DNA from: Euborellia annulipes
Lineage: Eukaryota; Arthropoda; Insecta; Dermaptera; Anisolabididae
Direction: 5' to 3'
Assembly: GCA_023213315.1 (NCBI GenBank)
Contig: JAKCPI010014251.1
Coordinates: 1-64,000 of the forward strand
Length of the DNA stretch: 64,000 nt
Shown: in pieces, positions 20,028 to 30,350 of the stretch
Layout: every line of letters starts with the position of its first letter
Position numbering within the stretch: position 1 is the stretch's first letter
Program-made: the position numbers and the translations under genes
Notes under the pieces: generated by a model
What the model saw: the letters and a program-made list of their open reading frames with translations, nothing else
What the model was told of the DNA's origin: nothing
Database searches by the model: none

Positions 20028-20240
20028 AGTCACACTTTTTTCGGCAACTTAGACCATATAAGACTTTAAACGATAACCGTTATTTATGAATATAAATGTA
20101 TTGGGGGGTCCAGGTATTCTTATTTAAGCCATTTGGATGCGAAATGACTTTAATAAAATCATCCGACTGTCTGGGATCCGAACCCCTGACCCTTGGTTTA
20201 GAAGGCCAGCATGCTAGCCACTAGACCAAGCCCGATGGTC
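20028..20240 (-). mobile_element. SINE-1 inside the hAT element
   Basis: Head at the right (CCATCGGGCTTGGTCTAGTG on minus), B box GGTTCGGATCCC, body complete to CACACTTTTTTCGGCAAC on plus. The A-tail is reduced. Confidence 0.75.
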
Positions 20241-20262
20241 CGAACCCCACTTATAAATTTCA

Positions 20263-20351
20263 TTACATCTTCTAATATATCGACGGAAACTATATAGGGT
20301 CTATACTTATATCGACACAAAAAATCTGGTTCGACAGTCGCACCAGATTTT
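20263..20351 (+). mobile_element. HT right end, shortened hairpin
   Basis: CTAATATATCGACGGAAACT, then ATCGACACAAAAAATCTGGT, then a short-cut inverse GTCGCACCAGATTTTT. The inner ACTTTCTCTTACC stem is deleted. Confidence 0.6.
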
Positions 20352-20671
20352 TAAAAATATTTTTCGGATTTTCGGAAAGTTTGTTCTCGGCGAGTTTTTA
20401 CTTTCGGCTAGATTTTTTCAGCAAAAAAATTTTCGGCGGTTATACCGCCCCCAATAATTTTGTATATTTTACATATAATATTATATGGTTTTCGAATGGG
20501 GGGGGGGCGCTAAAAACTCCCCGTGCCCCGGGCGCGAGTTAAGCTCACTACGCCACTGCGACGGAGTTGTCTGTCTGTCATTCCCAATCTCTCAAAAAAA
20601 AAAAATATTATATTTGAAATTCCTATCGTGATCCCCATTTAGGTGCTTAAGTGCAAGAATACACACACCTT

Positions 20672-20960
20672 AAACCCAACCGGCCTCTAGGCGTAGCCAT
20701 CTACCGGCACCCCGTGAAGTTACGTTATTTTCTATCTTAAACTCCTCCTTCTGCGTTCGTTTCTAGCTAGTGAACTAATCCTTATTTCTGGTTCCTTTTA
20801 TCCAACCTCTTCTATGCTTGAGAGGATGTCCTAGTTGAGGAGGGACTCCCTCAGCACCGACTCCTTGCGAAGAATGCATCACTGAGAGGGAACCTTCTTT
20901 ACAACGTGATGTCACAGCAACTCCCCTCTCCAGGTGGCTATTGTTGTGGGATCCAAGTAT
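20672..20960 (-). repeat. Dispersed repeat D, copy 2
   Basis: Inverse of 6,010-6,330 (AGTTGAGGAGGGACTCCCTC, GCATCACTGAGAGGGAACCT, GTAGCCATCTACCGGC). Flanks differ completely, so this is a dispersed element and not a local duplication. Confidence 0.5.
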
Positions 20961-21324
20961 TCCTCCCCCTCTCTTTTCAAGCTACTTAAAGTGTGTGAGT
21001 TCTATTAATTAAATGAAGTAGAGAATTAATGGTAGGAAGAAAAAAATAAAAAGAAATAAACACAAACTCTCCCACAACTTTGCATGTTTAAATGTCGTGA
21101 CAATTAAAATAATTTCCTTTTTTTTTTTAAACATGTCATCATAAAAAGCTATAATTAAAAATACCTCTGTCTTAGTAATGAATGAACGGTACAATTTGTC
21201 ATACCGATTAACGATTAATTGGCTGATTAACTAAAATCGTTATGCACTGGAAAACAAGATTTATACATTTACTTTTATTTGTAAAACAACAAGAAATTGA
21301 ATTTTAGTTGCTTTTGTATATTTT
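20961..21324. other. Unique AT-rich stretch
   Basis: No gene or repeat recognised. Confidence 0.4.
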
Positions 21325-21527
21325 GCCCACCAAACCAAATTCATAAATCAGCCATTTTTTAGATGCTCTTTAAAAAGTGAAATTTTTCTTGAAAATTGTT
21401 TGAAGTACACTTAGCTGATGTATTTCAGATTTTTCAAATTCATTTTCCGGGTCTTCCTTCCATAGAGCCAATGTTGAATCCCCATATGGGGATTTGCATG
21501 TTAATTTCGATTCAAAAGGAGGTCTCT
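21325..21527 (-). repeat. Repeat C fragment
   Basis: CCCCATATGGGGATTTGCAT and CTTCCATAGAGCCAATGTTG match, inverted, the copies at 27,255-27,690 and 42,240-42,500. Confidence 0.55.
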
Positions 21528-22122
21528 TACTTTCTCTTACCCTATATATGAAATATATATAGAGAGAGAAAGTATTGCGACCATGTCAAAAATTCGATGT
21601 CGAGATTTTGATGAGTCCAAAAATTGGGTCCCGCAAATTGGTCTGTGTGTGTGTGTCTGGGTTTGTGGACACTTTTGACCATGAATGAAATGAGCTAGGA
21701 GGTTGAAATTTTATATTTAAGTTAGGCATCTTCCGAACTCGTGTAAATAAGCTTTTAAACAAAATCAGCCAAAAAGTACTAGTACTTTACTGATATACTT
21801 TTTCAGTTTCTTGCGATTTTCTCAAAATTCGCTGCACCGATTTTGTTTAAAATTCATAAATGAACTATTTTTTAGATGCTCTTTAAAAAGTATATCAGTG
21901 AAATTTTTCGTGAAGATCGTTTGAAGTACACATTACTGATGTGGAAGCATTCGTAGCTCAGCGCCATCTATGAATCATCGCGTGGTCAAGTTTGGAACTA
22001 AACTACTAAGAGCAACTAAATATATCTCGACACAAAAAAACTCGTGTGCACACGGTTCACAACTTTCTCTTACCGAAGGGTAAGAGAAAATTGTATACTG
22101 TGCGTTAAATCACACCAGATTT
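21528..22122 (+). mobile_element. HT element, beta subfamily
   Basis: Left end as usual. The right part differs from the main type: GATGTGGAAGCATTCGTAGC, GCGCCATCTATGAATCAT and GCGTGGTCAAGTTTGGAACT replace the GGTTGCCATGGTAAC block. Shared with 23,421-24,053 and, in part, 42,119-42,235. Confidence 0.7.
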
Positions 22123-22416
22123 TTCTATAAGCTTAATAATTTTTTAAATAAAAAAAGCAAAATTTTAAAAATCAGTAGTTGGATGATTGCATGTTTGTTA
22201 CAAGCACTGCTCTCAACTCACATACACACACACACACACTCTAATGAGCGTATTTCCGGAAAAATTAAACAAATATGTATAATAGCTATTTTCCCTTCAC
22301 GCACATAATTTATTTTTCCAGGTGTGCTTGCTTTCTCATGGTCAACACACCTCTTTCTTTAAAAAACAAAAAAACAAATTTTGAAATCTCTTACTTTGAA
22401 TGCCTTCTTTAACGAT

Positions 22417-22880
22417 AAAAATCTGGTGTGACTGGTCGCACAGCACACAACTAACTAAGGTACCATGATGGGAAGTGATTCAAAGCTTTTGACCAAAGAG
22501 TACTAGTACTTTACTGATGTACTTTTTCAGTTTTTTTCGATTCTCTCAAAATTCGCCCCAACGATTTTTTTATAAATTCAAAAATCAATTAATTTTTTAG
22601 ATGCTCTTTAAAATGTATATTCTCGTGTTGCCATTGAAATCTTCTGAAGTTCACTTTACTCTTGTACTTCATAGCGAAGATAGGAGAAATGGTTGCCATG
22701 GTAACAAAATATAAATATTTTCACATACTTATAAATTTTGCATCTTGAATTCTAATATATCGGCGGAAATTAAATATATCTAGACACAAAAAATCTGGAG
22801 TGACAAGCATAAAACTCAACTTTCAATTATCAAAGGTAAAGGAAGTTGAGTGTGATTCGACCAATCACACCAGATTTTTT
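22417..22880 (+). mobile_element. HT element with right-end sequence at both termini
   Basis: Begins AAATCTGGTGTGACTGGTCG and ends, inverted, CCAATCACACCAGATTTTTT. The terminal motif that other copies have only at the right is therefore inverted-terminal here, while the normal left end is missing. Confidence 0.65.
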
Positions 22881-23420
22881 ATATGCCGCAACCAAATAAA
22901 TGATTAACATAAATGTACTCTTTTTCTTTAATGAATAATTAATGACGTTTAAAAAGAGAGTCGCACAGATAGTGACTGCAAAAGTAAGAATGAAGAGAAA
23001 AAAAGAAGGTCAGCGAAGCATCAAACCTACTTTAATAGAAACACACATCCTTAGTATATTACATCACACATATCACCTCTCCAATTTCAGGGTCAACATA
23101 CATACAATAAATTAAAAAAATTAAATAAATAACGTATCGTTGAAGAAAAAATAAAATCACATTAATTGATTATGATGACGTCACAGTATCTGCTTTGAGC
23201 AAGAGAAACATAGAGCCTTGGATGAGATGGCGGGGAGAGAACTGGTTGCATATGGTCCAAAGACCTATGATCTTCAATGATTACACGTAAACATGAATAA
23301 TACTAATAGCAAAATTCTTTTTCATTTATTCAAAATCGTGTCGGGGACAGGATTTATTATTAAATAAAAGCATTTGTCTAGTCAATTTATAAAAAATCTA
23401 TATTTTTATATAGGATAGGG
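22881..23420. other. Unique stretch, no gene recognised
   Basis: AT-rich with purine-rich runs. No splice-bounded frame that I trust. Confidence 0.4.
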
Positions 23421-24053
23421 ATCTGCTGTGACTGGTCGCACAACTTTCTCTTACCCTTTGGCAAGAGAAAGTTGTGTACTGTGCTGGAAACACCAGATTT
23501 TTTGTGTCGAGATATATTTAGTTGCTCTTAGCACTTTAGTTCCAAACTTGACCACGCGAGGATTCATAGATGGCGCTGATCTACGAATGCTTCCACATTA
23601 GTAAAGTGTACTTCAAACGATTTCCACGAAAAAATTTCACTAATATAGTTTTTAAAGAACATCTAATAAATAGTGCATTTATGAATTTTAAACAAAATCG
23701 TTGAAGCAAATTTTGAGAAAATCGAAAAAAACTGAAAAAGTACATCAGTAAAGTACTAGTACTTTTTGGCCGATTTTGTTCAAAAGTTTATTTTCACCCC
23801 TTGGGTGAGTGCTTAACTTAAATATAAAATTTCAACCTCGTAGCTCTTTTAGTTTCTGAGATATTTTGTTCACAAACACCCAGAAACACAGACAGACCTT
23901 ATCGCGAAAACCACTTTTTTGGATTCAGGGGACCTCAAAACGTGAAGATCCATCAAAATCTCGACATCGAATTTTTGACATGAATCCAATACTTTCTCTC
24001 TCATATAGAGGTAAGAGAAAGTTGCGTGGTGTGCGAACAGTCACACCAGATTT
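23421..24053 (-). mobile_element. HT element, beta subfamily, with symmetrical ends
   Basis: Right end at 23,421 (CTGTGACTGGTCGCACAACT). At the other border the left-end stem GGTAAGAGAAAG is followed directly by TTGCGTGGTGTGCGAACAGT and CACACCAGATTTT, that is, right-end sequence. It carries ATAGATGGCGCTGATCTACG. Confidence 0.7.
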
Positions 24054-24360
24054 TCTTGTAATAGGTCTAGAACAATGTTACTATTTATTAATTTTTTCTT
24101 TTTAGAAAGTTATTAAAGTACCTATATCATGAATGAATAAATGAATCACACCTCTCTTGCATGGGTAATAAACGAACTGATTAAATTTTATATGACTCTA
24201 GTCATCAAATCAAAAGGAGAGGAGAGGAGAGAATCTTTTAGCTTGCTTTAATTGAATTATTAACCTGCAAGAGAGTGAATTATCAATTGCTTCCTTCAAG
24301 AACATTTCATCTTACTCAACGAGAAATTTATCATAATACAGTAGAAGCAATTAAATAAAA
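24054..24360. other. Unique AT-rich stretch
   Basis: Includes an (AGGAG)n run at 24,209-24,230. No gene seen. Confidence 0.4.
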
Positions 24361-25018
24361 AAAAATCTGGTGTGAATGGTAGCACAGCACACAACTTTCT
24401 CTTACCATCGGTAATCGAAAGTTGTATTCTGTGCTTGACACACCAGATTTTTAGTATCGAGATATAATTAGTTTCCGCCGATAAAAGATGTAAAATTTAT
24501 GAGTATGGGAGAATATTTATATTTTTTTACCATGGCAACCATTTCTCCTATCTTTTCTATGGAGTACAAGAGTAAAGTGGTCTTCAGAAGATTTCAATGG
24601 CAAAACGAGAATATACATTTGAAAGAGCATCTAAAAAATAATTGATTTTTGAATTTTAATCAAAATCGTTAGAGCGAATTTTGAGAAAATCGAAAAAAAC
24701 TGAAAAATTACATCAGTAAAGTACTAGTATTCTTTGGTCCGATTTTGATTAAAAGCTTATTTTTCCGGTCCAGGGGGTGTTTAACTTAAATATAAAATTT
24801 CAGCCTCATAGCTCAATTCTTTCATGCTTAAAATTGGAACACAGACCCACACACACACACACACAGACTGACCATGTCCCGAAAACCACTTTTTGGATTC
24901 AGGAGACCTCAAAACGTGTATATCCATTAAAATCTCGACATCGAATTTTTGACATGAATACAATACTTTCTCTATATATATATATATTACATATATACAT
25001 AGGTAAGAGAAAGTAAAA
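24361..25018 (-). mobile_element. HT element, full length
   Basis: Both ends complete: AAAAATCTGGTGTGAATGGT at 24,361 and GGTAAGAGAAAGTAAAA at 25,001. Main subfamily, with GTTACC-like TTTACCATGGCAACCATTTC. Confidence 0.8.
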
Positions 25019-25486
25019 GATACAATGAAATGAATTTTGTATAATAAATTTTATTCGGGGGGGGGGTGTTGTGTTGTGACAATATTTGTAGGGGGGTTTG
25101 TTTGTATGTGACTAACTGTGACATAGGGAGGGGGGTGGGCTAGAAAATCGTCAAAAAAGGCGTTACGTAATATGTGAGCGACCCCTATCATCATAGGGTT
25201 CAGAGAGGAAGCCCAGTCCCCCGGGTAGGGGAAAAGCCCGCCGAGGGCGGACGACTCGACTAGTAGACATTCTATTACCTTAAGTAGGAAATCAAGAAGA
25301 ATGCATGCATACCAAATCTTATTATTTAAATAAATTTTGATAACCATCAGTATGGGTACAGTCATTTCCTGCGAAATTATTCTAATTACCTGTGTTTAGA
25401 AAAAATAAAAATAAATTTCCCAGTAGATTATATAAATGTTGAATTAAAAAATTCCATTTTTCAATTAATAGTATAAACTGATGGAA
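25019..25486. other. AT-rich stretch with G-rich run
   Basis: No gene seen. 25,180-25,260 is GC-richer (CATCATAGGGTTCAGAGAGG) without a recognisable family. Confidence 0.35.
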
Positions 25487-25880
25487 TCTTATATATATAA
25501 TGTCCGTCTGTCTGTCTGTCTGTCTGTCACGCTCTATTTAGGCAACTTCCCGTTGGAATTTTGAAATGAAATTTTATATGCATAAAGAGGACCTTCTCGG
25601 GATTACAGGAAAATTATTTTCATCCCGAAATTCCGATAACTTTTTGAGTTATTAATTTCTAAAGTTACGATTTTCCCCATAGGAAATGTATAGAGAAATA
25701 TTTATGTATTCTTTTCATTTATGTATTCTATGAATGTAAACAAATCCTCAAGCAGGCACTGAATTGGAATGGAATAGGCTAATAATAATTTTCTTTTCAT
25801 AATGAAGAAGAAAAGGCGAGGGTCCGCAGCAGGCGGGCCCGAGCCAGCTGAGGGGGGTCCAGGGGGGCGAAATCTTCTGT
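25487..25880 (+). mobile_element. Helitron, internally deleted and 3-prime truncated
   Basis: Begins TCTTATATATATAATG, with (GTCT)n and CACGCTCTATTTAGGCAACT, and continues to the GC-rich pre-terminal part (GGGTCCGCAGCAGGCGGGCC). It stops before a terminal CTAG, next to an HT fragment. Confidence 0.6.
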
Positions 25881-26135
25881 TCTGTCACACCAGATTTGTC
25901 GCAAAAAAAAAAAAAAATATTCCTGCTTTTAGTTAGAAATATTAATAAAATTTGTCAATTTATTTTTTGAGAGAAAAGATAAACCCTACTGGGCTTGGGG
26001 AGGGGGAAAGCCCCCCCCCCCCTGAACTCTTTTGGCCATCCATCCAAGAATCTTTATCGTTTAATTTTGCTTGTCAACAAAGGTCTTGGTGGCTATGATC
26101 GTTCAAATTAAAATCATTTCAAAATAAATAATCGC

Positions 26136-26285
26136 CTGAACCCACAATAGATAATATATATTACAAAGGTTATCGTCAAAGTCTTAAATGGCCTAAGTTG
26201 CCGAAAAGACTGTGTGTATGTGTGTGTGAGTGTGAGTGTGAATGAGAAAAAAGTGTGAATGTTTAAAAAAAAAAAAAAAAAAAAA
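26136..26285 (+). mobile_element. SINE-1, 5-prime truncated
   Basis: Only the 3-prime half (CAAAGTCTTAAATGGCCTAA, GTTGCCGAAAAGACTGTG, GTGTGAATGTTT and A-tail). Confidence 0.75.
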
Positions 26286-26501
26286 GATAATCAGCTTTTA
26301 TCGATTAAGCTTAAATACTTTCAATTATTCAAAGTATTAATTATTGATAAGATGGCATTTAAAATGTTTTATTCTTTAAAGAAATTTGATATTCTTTTAA
26401 AATGTTTTCATTTATTTTTTTCTCTGACGTCTTCACCACTCAAATTAATCATCCATTTTAGATAAAATGCACGTAAAATAAATACGTATTTATATAAAAA
26501 A

Positions 26502-26591
26502 AAATCTGGTGTGCCCAGATTTTTTGTGTCGAGATATATTTAGTCTCCCATAGCTCCTTAGTTAACTTGACCACTTGCATTTCATATGTAA
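26502..26591 (-). mobile_element. HT right-end fragment, collapsed hairpin
   Basis: AAATCTGGTGTG is followed at once by CCCAGATTTTTTGTGTCGAG, so the hairpin has lost its whole inner stem. Confidence 0.6.
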
Positions 26592-27252
26592 AGATCTGGT
26601 GTGACTGGTCGCACAGCACACAACTTTCTCTTATCTTCGGTAATCGAAAGTTGTGTACTGTGCTTGTCACACCAGATTTTTTATATGATTAGTTTCCGAC
26701 AGTACTGTACATTCGATTTTCAAGATGTAAAATTTATAAGTATGGCAAAATATTTATATGTTGTTACCATGGCAACCATTTCTCCTATCTTTTCTATGGA
26801 GTACAAGAGTAAAGTGGTCTTCAGAAGATTTCAATCACAAAATGAGAATATACATTTTAAAGAGCAACTAAAAAATAGTTGATATATGAATTTAAAAAAA
26901 AATCGTTGCAGCAAATTTTGAGAAAATCGAAAAAAACTGAAAAAGTGCATCAGTAAAGTACTAGTACTTTGTGGTCGATTTTGTTCAAAAGCTTCGTGTC
27001 AGGTCCCATGGGGGTGCCTAACTTAAATATAAAATTTCAAGCTCCTAGCTCAATTCCTTCATGCTTTAAATTGAACACAGACAGAAAGACAGACAAACAC
27101 ATAGACACACAGACCATATTGCGAAAACCACTTTTTTGGATTCACGGGACCTCAAAACATGTATATCCATCAAAATCTCAACATCGAATTTTGACATGAA
27201 TCCAATAATTTCTCTCTCTATATATTAACATATATAAAGGTAAGAGAAAGTA
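26592..27252 (-). mobile_element. HT element, full length
   Basis: Complete hairpin at 26,595-26,680 and complete left end at 27,180-27,252. It adjoins the fragment above without a gap. Confidence 0.8.
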
Positions 27253-27254
27253 AT

Positions 27255-27690
27255 AATAGAGAATCTTAAATAAATACGAAATTCCATAAGAATTATAAAA
27301 GAAATTTTTAAAATGTGTAAAAAGTTAAGCGGACCCCTTTTGAATCGAAATTAACATGCAAATCGCCCCGGGTTTGGGTAGAAGTGCGCCCTCCTCCTAT
27401 CAAACGTCGCGGGTTCGGACCCAGGCAGTCCGATGATTTTATTTAGCCATTTGGATACCAGATGGCTTAAATAGAAATGCCTGACCCGACAATAGATATA
27501 TTTCTACAACGGTTATCGTCAAAGTCTTAAATGGCCAGAGTTGCCGAAAAGACTGATGAATGTGAGTGGAATGAGAAAAAAGGGTGAATGTTTAAAAAAA
27601 AAAACATGCAAATCCCCACATGGGGATTTATCATTGGCTCTATGGAAAGAAGGAAGAGCCGGAAAATGAATTTGAAAAAATATGAAATTT
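27255..27690 (+). repeat. Repeat C, interrupted by SINE-1
   Basis: Shares AATTAACATGCAAATC, CATTGGCTCTATG and AGAGCCGGAAAATGAATTTG with 42,240-42,500, where the same site is uninterrupted. This gives the empty allele of the SINE insertion. Confidence 0.65.
27365..27602 (+). mobile_element. SINE-1 with perfect 12-bp TSD
   Basis: Flanked by AACATGCAAATC at 27,353-27,364 and 27,603-27,614. Head partly deleted (GCCCCGGGTTTGGGTAGAAG), B box GGGTTCGGACCC intact, A-tail of 11. Confidence 0.85.
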
Positions 27691-27910
27691 GATTCATTAG
27701 GTAAAAATTCTTTTGAAATGATTGATAACAGTGATTCTGAATTCATTCCTTGTAATTGTAATGACGTCGTAAACAATAAATACAATGATCCACGTGCGCA
27801 CAGAACCAATCACCTTTCAAAGGGTTCTCAAGCGAGTGTCTTGATTTTAATACAAATTAAATATTAATTAGTTTTGATTAAAAGGGCGTTTTGTTGTCCA
27901 ATATTGTTTT

Positions 27911-28229
27911 TTACTTTCTCTTACCTTTTTTGGGTGGGGGGGGACTTTATATATGTTAATATATATAGAGAGAAAGTATTGGATTCATGTCAAAAATTCG
28001 ATGTCGAGATTTGGACGGATATACACGTTTTGAGGTCCCCTGAATCCAAAAAAGTGGTTTTCACGGCATGGTCTGTCTGTGTGTCTGTGTGTTTATGTGT
28101 GTGTTAGTGAGCAAAATATCTCAAGAATGAAAAGAGTTTGGCGATTGAAATTTTATATTTAAGAAAGGTATCTTCCTGGCACGTGACACGAAGCTTTTGA
28201 ACAAAATCGGCCAAAGAGTACTAATCGAA
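27911..28229 (+). mobile_element. HT element, cut by a foldback element
   Basis: Complete left end with a G-rich insertion (27,940-27,950) and stops in CGGCCAAAGAGTACTAATCG, a few bases before a hammerhead-bearing arm begins. Confidence 0.7.
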
Positions 28230-28415
28230 TTTTGGAGTTTAGGCTTTCACAGTTGTTATCATTAGTAAAAGAATTAGATTTTCGGTTTAACTGTGGTTTA
28301 TTTGTAACGTTTCGGCCACTCATTCTGTGGCCTTCTTCAGGTACAAGCTAAGATTGTAATATATCTTATCTTATCTTATCTTATTATATTAAACGAGCAA
28401 TGTACGTTTATTTGT

Positions 28416-29535
28416 TTGTTTGTTTATATACCAGGTATATGCATATCAGTTCTCGAAAACGGCTCTAACGATTTTTTTCAAATTTATAATATATACTATG
28501 TGCGGTCCAAATATGCAATTGCGCTAGGTCTCATGTTTGGGAAACCTCGAGTACTAGTACCTTACTGGTGTACTTTTTTTAGTTTTTTCCAATTTTCGTT
28601 TTAAAGGTTTTATAATGTTCAAGCCTAGTGGGCTTGCTTCCTGGTCAAATCCTCCCTCTCTTTTACCCCTCTTCACCCACACATTTAACTCTCCACGAAT
28701 ATTAAATTTTAATTAATGCGCAATTTTGTAAATATAATTTTTTATATCAATAATTACTTACAATGTATTTAAATTAATACTGTCGCCCTCGGGGCTTGGT
28801 GTAGGGGTTAGAGTGGTAACCTCGTATACCGAACGTGCGACGAACCCGCGACCGTCGCGGGTTCGGACCCCAGGCAGTCCGATGATTTTATATAAGGCAT
28901 TTGGATACCAAATGGCTTATATAAGAATGCCTGGACCCCTAATATGTATATATTATAATATAACGGATATCGTTTAAAGTCTTAAATGGCCTAAGTTGCC
29001 GCAAAGACTGTGTGAATGTGTGGGTGCATGTGAGTGTGAATGAGAAAAAAGTGTGAATGTTTAAAAAAAAAAAAAAAAAAAAAATTAATAATGTCAACAA
29101 GACCAATTAGTAGAAAAATACCTATTATTTAAATTCTATTATTAAAATACTAATTATTAATTAATTTTATTGAAAATAATAATTTTTAATTGTCTCCAGG
29201 CTGACGCATTTCCTGGGCAACTCTCTTACGTATATCTCATGATTAAAGTTTTCTTATGAGGCACTGTCTCCTCCAAGTATCCACCCAGTAATGTTGCTAT
29301 TCCTCAAAGCTCTCCCTGGACTGTTATTTCTTATTTTGGTGTTTTTATTGATGTTTCCATTGACGAGCAATATTTGTCTCGTTATAATTTCTTTCAAATT
29401 TTAAGTATTTTCCTATTTCTTCTATACAAATCAAATTCGCGCCCCTCGAGTATTCGTACTTTACTGATGTACTTTTTTTTAGTTTTTTACAATTTTATAA
29501 AAAACACACCCGGAACTAATAGATTATTAAAGCTG
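28416..29535 (+). repeat. Repeat B unit, second copy
   Basis: AATATGCAATTGCGCTAGGT, then CGAGTACTAGTACCTTACTG, GCCTAGTGGGCTTGCTTCCT and CAGGCTGACGCATTTCCTGG match 10,480-11,460 in order. It carries the filled version of the SINE-1 site that is empty at 11,050-11,063. Confidence 0.65.
28785..29081 (+). mobile_element. SINE-1, full length, with TSD and empty paralogous site
   Basis: Best reference copy: CCTCGGGGCTTGGTGTAGGG head, B box GGGTTCGGACCCC, body palindrome CATTTGGATACCAAATGGC, GT-rich 3-prime part and an A-tail of about 23. TSD AAATTAATACTGTC / AAATTAATAATGTC (13 of 14). 28,840-28,860 contains a short duplication of the B-box region. Confidence 0.9.
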
Positions 29536-29540
29536 AATTG

Positions 29541-29590
29541 TACCTGAAGAAGGCCACAGAATGAGAGGCCGAAACGTTACAAATAAACCA
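29541..29590 (+). ncRNA. Hammerhead-like ribozyme motif (candidate)
   Basis: CTGAAGA (29,544-29,550), extra A, stem II GGCC ... GGCC, GAAA (29,571-29,574), CGTT. ATTGTA before and TACAAAT after can pair with a one-base offset. The mirror copy is on the minus strand at about 28,296-28,344. Confidence 0.4.
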
Positions 29591-29636
29591 CAGTTAAACA
29601 GAAAATCTAATTCTTTTACTAAAGAGTAAATGTATG

Positions 29637-29875
29637 TGCCCTCGGGCTTGGCGTAGTTGGTAGCGCGTTGTAACAGTTATACCAAGGGTCGAGTGTTTGG
29701 ATACCAGGCAGTCTGATGATTTTTTGGATGTCAAATGGCTTAAATAAGAATGCCTGGACCCCAATATATATATTATTCATAATAACGCTTATCGTATAAA
29801 GTCTTAAATGGCCTAAGTTGACGAAAAGACTGTGTGAATGGGATAAAAGTGTGAGTGTTAAAATAATAATAATAA
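29637..29875 (+). mobile_element. SINE-1 with 10-bp TSD
   Basis: Flanked by TAAATGTATG at 29,627-29,636 and 29,876-29,885. The tail is (AAT)n instead of pure A. Head GCCCTCGGGCTTGGCGTAGT. Confidence 0.85.
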
Positions 29876-29920
29876 TAAATGTATGGTTTGAAAAGAAGAA
29901 ATTATTGGCTGAGTGATAAT

Positions 29921-30348
29921 CAACAGGAACAGGTAGATGAAGGCAGCCAGCAAAGAACAAAAATTTTATTTAAATATCGTCGACGTTTCGGGAACTCGTC
30001 GCTCCCATCTTCAGGACGATAAATTGTTAATGTTGTTTAGATTGATACATATAGGTCATACAAGAGTAAAAGACTGACTCAGTCTTTTACTCTTGGTCAG
30101 TGCTGATGTTTCGGGCCCATTCAACAATAAATTAAGCCCAGGCACCTACTACGATTCTCATAGACAATTAAACATACATTTAATGGTATATGCAGATTTG
30201 TGTTGCAATTTTGTATGACCTATATGTATCAATCTAAACAACATTAACAATTTATCGTCCTGAAGATGGGAGCGACGAGTTCCCGAAACGTCGACGATAT
30301 TTAAATAAAGTTTTTGTTCTTTGCTGGCTGCCTTCATCTACCTGTTCC
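29921..30348. mobile_element. Foldback element with strong hammerhead-like cores
   Basis: Arms of about 140 bp (29,924-30,063 and 30,210-30,350; CAGGAACAGGTAGATGAAGG inverts at the right end). TGATAAT flanks both sides (29,914-29,920 and 30,349-30,355). The centre has a second, perfect small palindrome, AGTAAAAGACTGACTCAGTC onward (30,065-30,091), and a lone TGATGTTTCGGGCCCATT. Cores face outward: minus 29,974-30,022, plus 30,252-30,300. Confidence 0.8.
30252..30300 (+). ncRNA. Hammerhead-like ribozyme motif (best stem I)
   Basis: TATCGTC before and GACGATA after form a perfect 7-bp stem I. Between them stand CTGAAGA (30,260-30,266), one T, stem II GGGA/TCCC, GAAA (30,285-30,288) and CGTC, with the cut expected after C30,292. 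Stem III is the self-complementary ACGT, which has no loop in one molecule but would give four pairs between two molecules. This is the arrangement expected of dimeric hammerheads. Confidence 0.55.
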
Positions 30349-30350
30349 TG

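Larger units (their letters stand above)
19620..20558. mobile_element. hAT-type non-autonomous transposon with exact 8-bp TSD
   Basis: Ends CAGTGGCGTAG and its inverse CTACGCCACTG are flanked on both sides by CGACGGAG (19,612-19,619 and 20,559-20,566). An 8-bp duplication with CAG-type ends is the hAT signature. The interior has inverted arms rich in TTTTCGGCGAG / CTCGCCGAAAA, and nested SINE-1 and HT pieces near its centre. No transposase is encoded. Confidence 0.8.
28264..29621. mobile_element. Large foldback element with hammerhead-like arms around a repeat B core
   Basis: Arms of about 80 bp at 28,264-28,344 and 29,541-29,621 are inverses (AGTAAAAGAATTAGATTTTC versus GAAAATCTAATTCTTTTACT). 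Between them lie 1.2 kb: a (TTATC)n tract, a repeat B unit and a SINE-1. The arms hold hammerhead-like cores on opposite strands. The core is 75-90% alike to 10,480-11,460, which has a different foldback element next to it. Confidence 0.65.
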
